A stretch of DNA of 64,000 nt, from positions 1-64,000 of the forward strand of contig NZ_FWXD01000006.1 in NCBI RefSeq assembly GCF_900176275.1. Reading direction: 5' to 3'. The position numbers and the translations under genes were made by a program. This DNA is from Andreprevotia lacus DSM 23236 (lineage in GTDB: Bacteria; Pseudomonadota; Gammaproteobacteria; Burkholderiales; Chitinibacteraceae). Positions 1 through 7,219 of this stretch are shown here, in pieces (the first letter of the stretch is position 1; each line of letters starts with the position of its first letter). The notes under the pieces were generated by a model. That model had not been told where the DNA came from, did not search any database, and was given only the letters and a program-made list of their open reading frames with translations.

Positions 1-279
1 ATTGCCTACACCTTGTTGCGACGGCTGATGCGTCTGATGGCGGAGCAGCTGCAGGTGGCCCCGCAGCGAATCGGCTTTCATGTTGCAGCGATGGCGATCA
101 TCGATCTACTGCGCTTTGCGCCCTTGGAGTCTGCTGGAAACCTGCCTAAACGACTGGCATTGCTCTTTGAACAGGCACGGTTATTCGTGCTGCCGCCTCG
201 GCGCGAGGGGCGGACTTATCCTCGAGTGGTCAAACGGCGTTCGGCGAAATACCCAAACAAAAATGCCAGTCAGGCTTAA
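1..279 (+). CDS. IS4-type transposase, C-terminal fragment (cut by window edge)
   Basis: The frame is open from base 1 to the TAA at 277-279, so only about the last 92 residues are visible. The tail reads IAYTLLRRLMR early and RTYPRVVKRRSAKYPNK near the end, which resembles the C-terminus of IS4/DDE transposases (a YPR-V-K-R segment just before the stop). The DDE catalytic residues would lie upstream of the window and cannot be checked. A short inverted repeat overlaps the stop codon and probably marks the end of the element. Whether the element is intact cannot be judged here. Family assignment is from recognition of the tail only. Confidence 0.7.
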   Translation: MAYTLLRRLMRLMAEQLQVAPQRIGFHVAAMAIIDLLRFAPLESAGNLPKRLALLFEQARLFVLPPRREGRTYPRVVKRRSAKYPNKNASQA

Positions 280-291
280 CTGACTGGCATT
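262..291. repeat. Inverted repeat at the transposase stop (IS end or terminator)
   Basis: AATGCCAGTCAG (262-273) and CTGACTGGCATT (280-291) are perfect 12-bp inverted arms around a 6-base loop that contains the stop codon. There is no long T-run. It could be the inner part of the IS terminal repeat or a hairpin that ends transposase transcription. Confidence 0.55.
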
Positions 292-345
292 AGGCAAAGG
301 CCGGGTTTTTTGCGTTCATGCTCTCTATGCAAACCGCTGTTGCAT

Positions 346-1101
346 TCAGGCGAGCGCATGCTGTAGTTGCCGGCGCAGTGTGTGCTGCGCGCACTCGGCC
401 TTGCTGGCCAGTGCGTTGCGCAGCACGTCGTCACCATCCAGCATCAGCCCTGCGGTCTGGCGTACCGTCAGATCGTGCCAGTCGCCCAGCAGGCTCTGTG
501 CATTCTTCAAAGTAGGCAGCAATTTGCTCACGCGCCCTGGCTGCCACGGTTGGGTGTGCTCCAGCAAATAGCGCAGCCGTTTGATGGCGACGCGCAGCGT
601 ATGCCATTGCGTTTCATCCACCGGCTGGTGCAGCGTGTCGCACAAGGCGCGGGCACGGCGCTGTACCACGCGGCGGATGCGCTTGCGGATGTCCTTGCGG
701 CGGCGGTCGCGCACGTCGGCAGCCAGCTGGATGCGGCTGGCGGTGCACAGCACCGGCCAGGTGATGCTGTCGGCCGCCGTGCGCAGCGCGGCATAGGCTT
801 CATCTACACGTTGCTGTTGCAGTGCCTGGCTGACATGGTCGGCGGGCAGGGCGCCCAGCATTACTTCGGCATCGCGCGCGGGGCCGGTAAGCCGGAACAG
901 CGCACGCCACGCGTCGCGCAGCGAGGGCTGCGCTGCATCCTTGCGCTGCAGCAGCGGCAACAGCGTGCGCAGGCCGCGCAGCGCGATGCGCAGCTTGTGC
1001 AATGCATCGGCCGCATCCGTGCTGCCCAGGCGACTGCGCTGGCTGTCGATTTCATCCAGCAGGCTGTTGATCTGCTGCAGGAGTTGCCGCTTGCGTGCCA
1101 T
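346..1101 (-). CDS. CHAD domain protein
   Basis: 251 residues, helical and Arg/His-rich throughout. The two CHAD half-repeats are visible: LHKLRIALRGLRTLL near residue 34 with RDAEVML near residue 76, then LRVAIKRLRYLLE near residue 168 with LLGDWHDLTV near residue 205. CHAD domains are conserved-histidine alpha-helical domains known to bind polyphosphate. There is no attached CYTH (triphosphatase) domain and no signal peptide, so a cytoplasmic or granule-associated polyphosphate-binding role is the likely one. Its ATG lies one base after the stop of the upstream HAD gene, which implies translational coupling. The substrate link to that HAD enzyme is only inferred. Confidence 0.85.
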   Translation of the reverse strand: MARKRQLLQQINSLLDEIDSQRSRLGSTDAADALHKLRIALRGLRTLLPLLQRKDAAQPSLRDAWRALFRLTGPARDAEVMLGALPADHVSQALQQQRVDEAYAALRTAADSITWPVLCTASRIQLAADVRDRRRKDIRKRIRRVVQRRARALCDTLHQPVDETQWHTLRVAIKRLRYLLEHTQPWQPGRVSKLLPTLKNAQSLLGDWHDLTVRQTAGLMLDGDDVLRNALASKAECAQHTLRRQLQHALA

Positions 1102-1102
1102 T

Positions 1103-1774
1103 TCAGGCCTCGCCTTGCCAACTGGCCAGGAGTTGCAGGCCTTCCACCAGCGAGGGGACTACCGCGACACCGAGCGCCAGCGTTTCCGGTGTGGGCTGGC
1201 GCAAGTCCGGCACCATGATCACGCGGCAATCCGCGCTGTGGCCGGCACGCACTCCAAAGTTGGAATCTTCGAAGACCACGCAGTCTTGCGGCGGCACGCC
1301 GTGCAAGCCGGCGGCTTTCAGATAGATGTCCGGAGCCGGCTTGGGGTGTTCGATTTCGTCGCCGCAAACGGCAAAGGCAAAATAGGGCCACAGGCCGGCT
1401 GCTTTCAGGTGATGTTCGGCAATGCTTCGGCGCGTGGAGGTAGCCACGCCGATCGGCAGCCCTTGTGCCTTCAGCCAGTCGAGCAGGGCAATCAGACCCG
1501 GCTTGTGCGGAATCGCGCCCTCGGTCAGCTGCAGATAGCGTTCGTGTGTGGCCTCGCGCAGCAGATGGATGGGCGCATCGTCGCCCAGCTGGCTGATCAG
1601 CCAGGCATCGACCTTGCTCGAATGCATGCCGACCATGCCGAGCACCACTTCGTCGGCCAGCGTGATGCCCAGTTGCCCGGCTGCATCATGCCAGGCCCGG
1701 CAGGCGATGCGTTCGGTGTCGAGCATGAGGCCGTCCATGTCGAACAGGGCGGCGCGAATCGGGGCAGCGGTCAT
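1103..1774 (-). CDS. HAD-superfamily phosphatase (beta-phosphoglucomutase-like)
   Basis: 223 residues with the HAD-IA motifs in order: DMDG nucleophile motif (Asp12 and Asp14), a Thr/Ser motif II in GVATSTRRS, a Lys motif III in the HPKPAPDIYL segment, and the acidic motif IV VVFEDSNFGVRAG. A helical cap lies between motifs I and II, as in beta-phosphoglucomutase/YcjU-like enzymes. It should hydrolyse or transfer a phosphate from a small cytosolic metabolite; the substrate cannot be read from sequence. It is the first gene of a two-gene unit with the CHAD gene, and is divergent from ychJ with only 56 bases between start codons. Confidence 0.85.
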   Translation of the reverse strand: MTAAPIRAALFDMDGLMLDTERIACRAWHDAAGQLGITLADEVVLGMVGMHSSKVDAWLISQLGDDAPIHLLREATHERYLQLTEGAIPHKPGLIALLDWLKAQGLPIGVATSTRRSIAEHHLKAAGLWPYFAFAVCGDEIEHPKPAPDIYLKAAGLHGVPPQDCVVFEDSNFGVRAGHSADCRVIMVPDLRQPTPETLALGVAVVPSLVEGLQLLASWQGEA

Positions 1775-1830
1775 TGGCGTTAGAATGCGGGCTTAAAACC
1801 GTATGTTACCAGCCCGAGTTGGCCGATCCG

Positions 1831-2238
1831 ATGTCCAAAATCAACAAATCCGTATCCGAGCCAGCTTGCCCGTGTGGCAGCGGCCAGCCGCTGAACCGCT
1901 GTTGCGGCATTTGCCATGCCGGCACCCCGGCCACCACGCCGGAGGCACTGATGCGCTCGCGCTACAGCGCTTATGTATTGGGGCTGGAGGATTATCTGTT
2001 GGCGAGCTGGCATGCCAGTACCCGGCCGGCAACGCTGGATTTGCAGGGGGATGCACCGGCCAAATGGCTGGGTCTGGCCATCAAGGCGGCCAGCCAGCAG
2101 GGTGATACCGGCGAGGTGGAGTTTGTTGCCCGCTACAAGGTCGGCGGCCGCGCCTATCGGCTGCACGAGCGCAGCCGCTTCGTACATGAGGACGGGCGCT
2201 GGTTTTACATCGACGGCGATATGCTGGAAGGCGGCTGA
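1831..2238 (+). CDS. ychJ: YchJ family SEC-C zinc-binding protein
   Basis: 135 residues from the ATG at 1831; an in-frame ATG at 1774 would add 19 unconserved residues. The N-terminus has CPCGSGQPLNRCC, the SEC-C-like cysteine cluster that binds zinc, followed by LMRSRYSAYVLG and a C-terminal NTF2-like region ending GRWFYIDGDML. This is the YchJ/UPF0225 architecture. Its biochemical role is unknown. A TAGAAT hexamer at 1781-1786 is a plausible -10. The last 34 bases overlap the 3' end of the convergent response-regulator gene. Confidence 0.88.
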   Translation: MSKINKSVSEPACPCGSGQPLNRCCGICHAGTPATTPEALMRSRYSAYVLGLEDYLLASWHASTRPATLDLQGDAPAKWLGLAIKAASQQGDTGEVEFVARYKVGGRAYRLHERSRFVHEDGRWFYIDGDMLEGG

Positions 2239-4472
2239 TCGTTGTCTATGCTCTGGCCGGTCTCCTGTAGCCACAGCGTCAATAGCTCTGCCGGTGCCGG
2301 TTTGGCATACAGATAGCCCTGCGCCTCGTCACAGCCGAGCGAGCGCAGGATGGCAGCCTGCGCCGGGAACTCGACGCCCTCGGCCAGCACGCGGATGCCC
2401 AGCTTGTGACCCAGGTTGATCACCATTTCGGCAATGCTGGTTTCGCCGGTACCCATGTCGCGAATGAAGGCACGGTCGATCTTGAGCCGGTCGGCCTTCA
2501 GCCGCTGCAGATAGGCCAGTGACGAGAAACCGGTGCCGAAATCATCAATGGCCACCTGTACACCCAGCCGCTTGAGCTGATCAATGCGCGCGATCACATC
2601 CTCTGGCTTGCGCATGGCTACGCTCTCGGTGATTTCCACCTCGATCAGCTCGGGGGGAATCAGGTAGCGGCGCAATGCCTCGGCCAGCAGGTCGATCAAG
2701 CCGTCGTGATTGAACTGCACCATCGATACGTTGATGGCTACGCGCAGCCCACCCAAGCCCTGGTCGCGCCAGGTGGCGATCTGCTTGCAGACCGTATCGA
2801 GCAGCCATTCGCCCAGCTCGATGATCAGGCCGGATTGCTCGGCCAGCGGGATGAACTGGTCGGGCGGAATCAGTTGGCCATCAGGCAGCGGCCAGCGCAC
2901 CAGCGCCTCGACGGCAATCACCTGACCGGTTTGCAATTCGATTTGCGGCTGGTAGTGCACGGTAAGCTGGTTGCCGCCTATGGCCAGCTCCAGATCGTTG
3001 AGCAGCGACAGACGCTGGCGCGATGCGCTGCTCATCGATGGCGAGAACCACAGCAGCCCACCACGCATGCCCTGCTTGGCGAGGTTGAGTGCGATGGTGA
3101 CATCCTTCAGGCAGCCCAGGCCGCTGGCCTCGGTATCGGCCAGCCGCGCAGCGGCCACGGTAACCTGCACGCGCAGCTGGTGTGAAGCCACGCTGAACGG
3201 GCGGTCGAACGCACGCAGTATCTTGTCGATGTCCAGCCTGGCGGCCCGGCCGGCGATGGCGAACATGTCCACGTCAACCCGCGCCAGCAACGTGTCCTGT
3301 GGCAGCAGACCACGCAGCCGGTGAGTAATGCTTTGTAGTAGCTGGTCGCCGATCAGATGGCCGAGGGCATCGTTGATCTGCGAGAAATGGTCGACATCGA
3401 TCAACAGCACGCATTCGTCGCCGACTGCATGCGCGCGCAGCTGATCAAGCTGGCTGACCAGCTGGGTGCGGTTGGGCACGTGGCAGAGCGGGTCGATATA
3501 GGCCAGCTCCTGCAGCTGGGCGAACAGCGCGATGTTCTCCAGACCGATGGCGATATTGCTGCAGAACACCTCGGTGAGCTGGCATTCCACATCGTCGAGC
3601 GGCCGGCCGGTGTGCAGGTAGACCACCGCTTCCAGATCACGCTGGCGCGACATGAACAGCACGGCGTAGTCCGGTGCATACAGATTGCTGCGCGAGCGGA
3701 TCACGTGCTCGATGCTGTTGCTCAGGTCGGCACGATCCAGCGCCGACAGCGAAATGCCTTCATAGGACAGGAAGCGCCCGGAGGCGCTGGCAATGGTCCA
3801 CGCATGTTGCGGCCGGCGGCCGGGAGAGCGCGGGTTGAAGACGCAAATCAGTCCCTCACAGGGCAGGCGCAGCAGCTCGGCGATATTGGACAGCACGCGA
3901 TGTGCGAAGCCGTCGAGCGAACGGCGCTCCAGCAACTGGCTGGAGGCTTCGACGATCAATTCCAGCCCGCGCTTGCTGGTGTTGATGGCGTTGAGCTGCT
4001 GATACGAGCGGATTGCCGTGGTGAGCGTGGTCAGCAAGCGGATTTGCGAGAGGTCCGACTTGGTCTTGTAGTCGTTGATGCCGTAGTCGCGGATCACCTG
4101 GTATTCGGGCGCATAGCCGGGGTGGCCGGTGCGCAGCACGATGCGCAACTCCTGCAGGTTGAGCTGGTTGCGGATTGCATCGGCCACCAGCAGACCGTCG
4201 TTGTCCCCTTGCATCACGACATCGAGCAGCACCACGGCGATGTTTTCCTCGCGTGCCAGTACGTGCAGCGCTTCGTCGCCGTTATAGGCGTGCAGAAACT
4301 CCAGCTCGCGGCCGAGGATGATGCTGTCGCGCAGCGCAAAGGTGGTGGCTAGATGCACATCCGGCTCGTCGTCGACGATGAGGATGCGCCAGCGTGGCGC
4401 TGGCTCGGGTGCTGCAACTTGCTCCTCGGAAAAGTGCAGCGTGTCCTGATCATCCGGCAGCAGCGCATTCAT
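2205..4472 (-). CDS. Response regulator: receiver-DUF3369-GGDEF(degenerate)-EAL
   Basis: 755 residues. The receiver domain at about 28-150 has the acidic pair DD34-35 and the phospho-acceptor Asp84 in VVLLDVVM. A DUF3369 region follows (about 155-320). The GGDEF-like domain has RVDVDMF where GGDEF should be, so it should not make c-di-GMP. The EAL domain, from about residue 500, keeps EALVRW, NVSMVQF, EITES, DDFGTG, KIDRAF and AEGVE, so it should hydrolyse c-di-GMP. The start overlaps the upstream kinase stop by 4 bases (ATGA), making that kinase its likely partner. A paralogue with the same layout is at 13473-15686. Confidence 0.92.
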   Translation of the reverse strand: MNALLPDDQDTLHFSEEQVAAPEPAPRWRILIVDDEPDVHLATTFALRDSIILGRELEFLHAYNGDEALHVLAREENIAVVLLDVVMQGDNDGLLVADAIRNQLNLQELRIVLRTGHPGYAPEYQVIRDYGINDYKTKSDLSQIRLLTTLTTAIRSYQQLNAINTSKRGLELIVEASSQLLERRSLDGFAHRVLSNIAELLRLPCEGLICVFNPRSPGRRPQHAWTIASASGRFLSYEGISLSALDRADLSNSIEHVIRSRSNLYAPDYAVLFMSRQRDLEAVVYLHTGRPLDDVECQLTEVFCSNIAIGLENIALFAQLQELAYIDPLCHVPNRTQLVSQLDQLRAHAVGDECVLLIDVDHFSQINDALGHLIGDQLLQSITHRLRGLLPQDTLLARVDVDMFAIAGRAARLDIDKILRAFDRPFSVASHQLRVQVTVAAARLADTEASGLGCLKDVTIALNLAKQGMRGGLLWFSPSMSSASRQRLSLLNDLELAIGGNQLTVHYQPQIELQTGQVIAVEALVRWPLPDGQLIPPDQFIPLAEQSGLIIELGEWLLDTVCKQIATWRDQGLGGLRVAINVSMVQFNHDGLIDLLAEALRRYLIPPELIEVEITESVAMRKPEDVIARIDQLKRLGVQVAIDDFGTGFSSLAYLQRLKADRLKIDRAFIRDMGTGETSIAEMVINLGHKLGIRVLAEGVEFPAQAAILRSLGCDEAQGYLYAKPAPAELLTLWLQETGQSIDNDQPPSSISPSM

Positions 4473-5311
4473 GCGGCGTGCTCCGGCGGCGCCATGCGGG
4501 GAAGCTTGATCTGTATCCGTGTGCCTGCATCTGGACTGCTGCTCACCTTGATGTTTCCCCCCAATACCTTGGTCACCAGTTCATGTACGCGGAACAAGCC
4601 CAGGCGCAGTGCCTGGCCGGGCACCGTTGCCACGTTCAGCGCAAACAGGTGCGGCAGATGTTCCGGCGCAATGCCGATGCCGTTGTCGTCTATATCGAGT
4701 GTAGCCGAGTCTGCGCTGGCCTGGCCGCTGATCTTGATCAGGCCGATACTGCGCCCGGCAAAAGCGTGCTGTTGCGCATTGCTGACCAGATGATCAATGA
4801 CCTGTTGCAGCGCGCCGGGATAGCTGTCGAACTCGACGTGCGAAGGCAGATCGAGCTGCAGTTCGTAGGGCGTTTTCTTCAGCCTGTGGCGCAGCAGCGC
4901 GGCGTATTCATGCAGCGTTTCTTCCAGATCGAAACGGCGCCGCAGTGCGCCAGCCTGATCCAGCGTGGTCTGGCGGAAGCGGCTGATCAGCTCGTGCGCC
5001 AACAGCAAATTGCGCTCCAGCAGGGTGGCCGCATCCACGGCATCGGCCAGATACGCAACCAGCTGCGATTGCTTGAGTGATTTTTCCTGCAGTGATGCGG
5101 CGACGGCGCGCGTCTTGTCGGCCAGCGTACTGGAGACCGTGACGCAGTTGCCGATTGGCGTGCTGACTTCATGGGCAAAGCCGGGCACCAGATTGCCGAC
5201 CAGCGCCTGGCCATCGCGCTGCATCAGCGCCTGCAGCAAGGCGTCTACCAGCGGTGGGGGGGCGTCGGACATAGTGTTGCGGGGCTCGTTGGAAAGTGGG
5301 GCGGATGGCAT
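4469..5311 (-). CDS. Soluble histidine kinase without a sensor domain
   Basis: 280 residues with no membrane segment or PAS domain. The H-box is GFAHEVSTPIGN (His47), the N-box DHLVSNAQQHAF and the G1 box DIDDNGIGI. The region expected to be the F/G2 box reads GQALRLGLFRVHELV, which departs from the usual GxGLGL pattern. The H-box and the GNCVTVSSTL segment closely match the kinase at 15661-18243, suggesting a shortened paralogue. An internal ATG at 5272 is an alternative start (267 residues). It is coupled by a 4-base overlap to the receiver-EAL gene. Input must come from a partner protein or cytosolic signal. Confidence 0.85.
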   Translation of the reverse strand: MPSAPLSNEPRNTMSDAPPPLVDALLQALMQRDGQALVGNLVPGFAHEVSTPIGNCVTVSSTLADKTRAVAASLQEKSLKQSQLVAYLADAVDAATLLERNLLLAHELISRFRQTTLDQAGALRRRFDLEETLHEYAALLRHRLKKTPYELQLDLPSHVEFDSYPGALQQVIDHLVSNAQQHAFAGRSIGLIKISGQASADSATLDIDDNGIGIAPEHLPHLFALNVATVPGQALRLGLFRVHELVTKVLGGNIKVSSSPDAGTRIQIKLPRMAPPEHAA

Positions 5312-5539
5312 GTCTGAAACAGGAAACGCTCATTCTCTATTGATAGCTCCAGCTTGCTGACTGTGCCAGTGGCAGCCATATGTGGCAAGCGCGTAGCCAC
5401 TCTGTGCCGCGTACCGGATGCCTGCCTGGCGTCGCCGACAAACCCCGCGTCCCTGATGCGGGCAAGGTGCGTGCAACCTGGCCGGCAGTGGTAGTGCATG
5501 GCCGTGATTTCCGCACCGCTTTTGGATCTTTTGGGGGCG

Positions 5540-5992
5540 TCAATCCATGTCGGGCGTTTCTCCGCCCACAACCCGGTAAATCACGTCCAGCGAAAAACCA
5601 CGTGCAGCAAGAAAGCGCAGTTGCCTGGCACGCTCGGCCGCATCCTGCGGCGGGCTGGCAAACTTGCGCTGCCAGACGTGTTGCGCCCGACTGAATTCAT
5701 CCTGCTCTACCTCGCCCAGTGCGTCGCTGATGTCGGTATCGGCCACGCCGCGCTGGCGTAGTTCGGCGCGCAGCCGGTTGCCGCCATAGCGTGCTGCGCG
5801 CGTACGCACCCATTGCTCGGCAAAGCGGCTGTCCGACAGCCAGCCGCGCGTGGCAAAGTCATCCAGCAACTGGTCCAGTGTCTCGGGCGGAGTATCTTCG
5901 TCCAGCCGGGCCGCCAGTTTGCGGCGCAGCTCGCTGCGGCTGTATTCGCGCTTGGCCAGCAATTGCAGCGCCTTGCTGCGCAATGCGGACAT
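5540..5992 (-). CDS. recX: RecX, regulator of RecA
   Basis: 150 residues from the ATG at 5992, which has AAGGAA seven bases upstream; the frame stays open another 18 codons but these lie in the recA terminator region. The three-helix RecX repeats are visible: LLAKREYSRSELRRKL, LDDFATRGWLSDSRFAEQWVRTRA and LRFLAARGFSLDVIYRVV. RecX binds RecA filaments and blocks their extension. It follows recA by 93 bases on the same strand, past two hairpins, so it is probably expressed by partial read-through of the recA transcript. Confidence 0.93.
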   Translation of the reverse strand: MSALRSKALQLLAKREYSRSELRRKLAARLDEDTPPETLDQLLDDFATRGWLSDSRFAEQWVRTRAARYGGNRLRAELRQRGVADTDISDALGEVEQDEFSRAQHVWQRKFASPPQDAAERARQLRFLAARGFSLDVIYRVVGGETPDMD

Positions 5993-6011
5993 ATTGTTCC
6001 TTGATGCATGC

Positions 6012-6068
6012 GGCCCGCAGCATTGCCTGCGGGCCTTGAAAAGCAAACTGGCCGCATGAGCGGCCAGT
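6012..6068 (-). terminator. Two hairpins between recA and recX
   Basis: Reading on the minus strand, the first hairpin (6068-6047) has 9-bp arms ACTGGCCGC/GCGGCCAGT with a 4-base loop, followed by TTGCTTTT: a terminator for recA. The second (6035-6012) has 9-bp arms GGCCCGCAG/CTGCGGGCC with a 6-base loop and no T-run, 19 bases before the recX start codon. Leaky termination here would set the recX:recA ratio, as is known for enterobacterial recA-recX. Confidence 0.75.
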
Positions 6069-6085
6069 CGGGTGAGGGCAGAGGC

Positions 6086-7144
6086 TTATTCTGCCAGGGC
6101 TGCGTCGTCTTCCTCGGCAAAGCCCGGGTTGGCATCCAGCGGCAGGCTGGAAATGCCGATTTTGGCGCGGATCTTCTGTTCGATCTCGGCAGCCAGCTCC
6201 GGATTGTCCTTGAGGAAAATACGCGAATTTTCCAGACCCTGGCCGATCTTGTTGCCGTTGTAGCTGTACCAGGCGCCGGATTTCTCGACCACCTTGTGCG
6301 TCACGCCGTGCTCGATCAGCTCGCCTTCGCGCGAGATGCCTTCGCCATACAGGATGTCGAAGTTGATCACGCGGAACGGCGGCGCCACCTTGTTCTTGGC
6401 AACCTTGACCTTGGTGACGTTGCCGATGATTTCATCACCCTTTTTCACCGCACCGATACGGCGGATATCCAGGCGCACCGAGGCGTAGAACTTGAGGGCA
6501 TTGCCGCCAGTGGTGGTTTCCGGGCTCTGGCCCGGCATCATCTGGCCGATCTTCATGCGCAGCTGGTTGATGAAGATCACCAGCGTATTGGTACGCTTGA
6601 TGTTGGCGGTGAGCTTGCGCAATGCCTGGCTCATCAGGCGTGCCTGCAGGCCCGGCAACTGGTCACCCATTTCGCCTTCGATTTCGGCACGCGGCGTCAG
6701 CGCGGCGACCGAGTCGACCACGATGATGTCCACACCGCCCGAGCGCACCAACATGTCGCAGATTTCCAGGCCTTGCTCGCCGGTATCCGGTTGCGAGATC
6801 AGCATATCGGATACGTTGACGCCCAGTTTCTGCGCGTAGATCGGGTCGAGCGCGTTTTCGGCATCGATATAAGCGGCCACACCGCCGGCCTTCTGGATTT
6901 CCGCAACCACGTGCAGACACAGCGTTGTTTTACCCGACGATTCCGGGCCGTAGATTTCGACGATACGGCCGCGCGGCAGGCCGCCCACGCCCAGACCCAG
7001 ATCAAGGCCGAGCGAACCGGTGGAAACCACCTGCAGATCGTTTTCGATCTGGTTTTCGCCCATCTTCATGATGGCGCCCTTGCCGAATTGGCGTTCGATC
7101 TGTGCAAGCGCTGCGGCGAGCGCCTTGCTCTTGTTGTCGTCCAT
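6086..7144 (-). CDS. recA: RecA recombinase
   Basis: 352 residues, full length. Visible are the Walker A motif GPESSGKTT near residue 65, DAENALDP, the Walker B strand [10 protein letters not shown], loop L1 [16 protein letters not shown] and loop L2 with [21 protein letters not shown]. The acidic C-terminal tail ends EEDDAALAE. RecA forms filaments on single-stranded DNA for homologous recombination and stimulates LexA self-cleavage in the SOS response. The promoter upstream carries a palindromic operator. recX follows after two hairpins. Confidence 0.98.
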   Translation of the reverse strand: MDDNKSKALAAALAQIERQFGKGAIMKMGENQIENDLQVVSTGSLGLDLGLGVGGLPRGRIVEIYGPESSGKTTLCLHVVAEIQKAGGVAAYIDAENALDPIYAQKLGVNVSDMLISQPDTGEQGLEICDMLVRSGGVDIIVVDSVAALTPRAEIEGEMGDQLPGLQARLMSQALRKLTANIKRTNTLVIFINQLRMKIGQMMPGQSPETTTGGNALKFYASVRLDIRRIGAVKKGDEIIGNVTKVKVAKNKVAPPFRVINFDILYGEGISREGELIEHGVTHKVVEKSGAWYSYNGNKIGQGLENSRIFLKDNPELAAEIEQKIRAKIGISSLPLDANPGFAEEDDAALAE

Positions 7145-7181
7145 GGCTGTTCCGTGTGGGTGATTACGAGGGAATAGGGCG

Positions 7182-7209
7182 ATTATAGAACAATCGTTCT
7201 GTTTGGCAA
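7182..7209 (-). promoter_or_regulatory. recA promoter with GAAC-N4-GTTC operator
   Basis: On the minus strand TTGCCA (7209-7204) and TATAAT (7187-7182) are separated by 16 bases, a good sigma-70 promoter. The palindrome AGAAC-N4-GTTCT (7187-7200) occupies the 3' half of the spacer and touches the first base of the -10, so a bound repressor would block polymerase. By position it should be the SOS (LexA) operator. Its GAAC-N4-GTTC form differs from the CTGT-N8-ACAG boxes known in most beta- and gammaproteobacteria. Confidence 0.7.
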
Positions 7210-7219
7210 GTGTTTTGCG

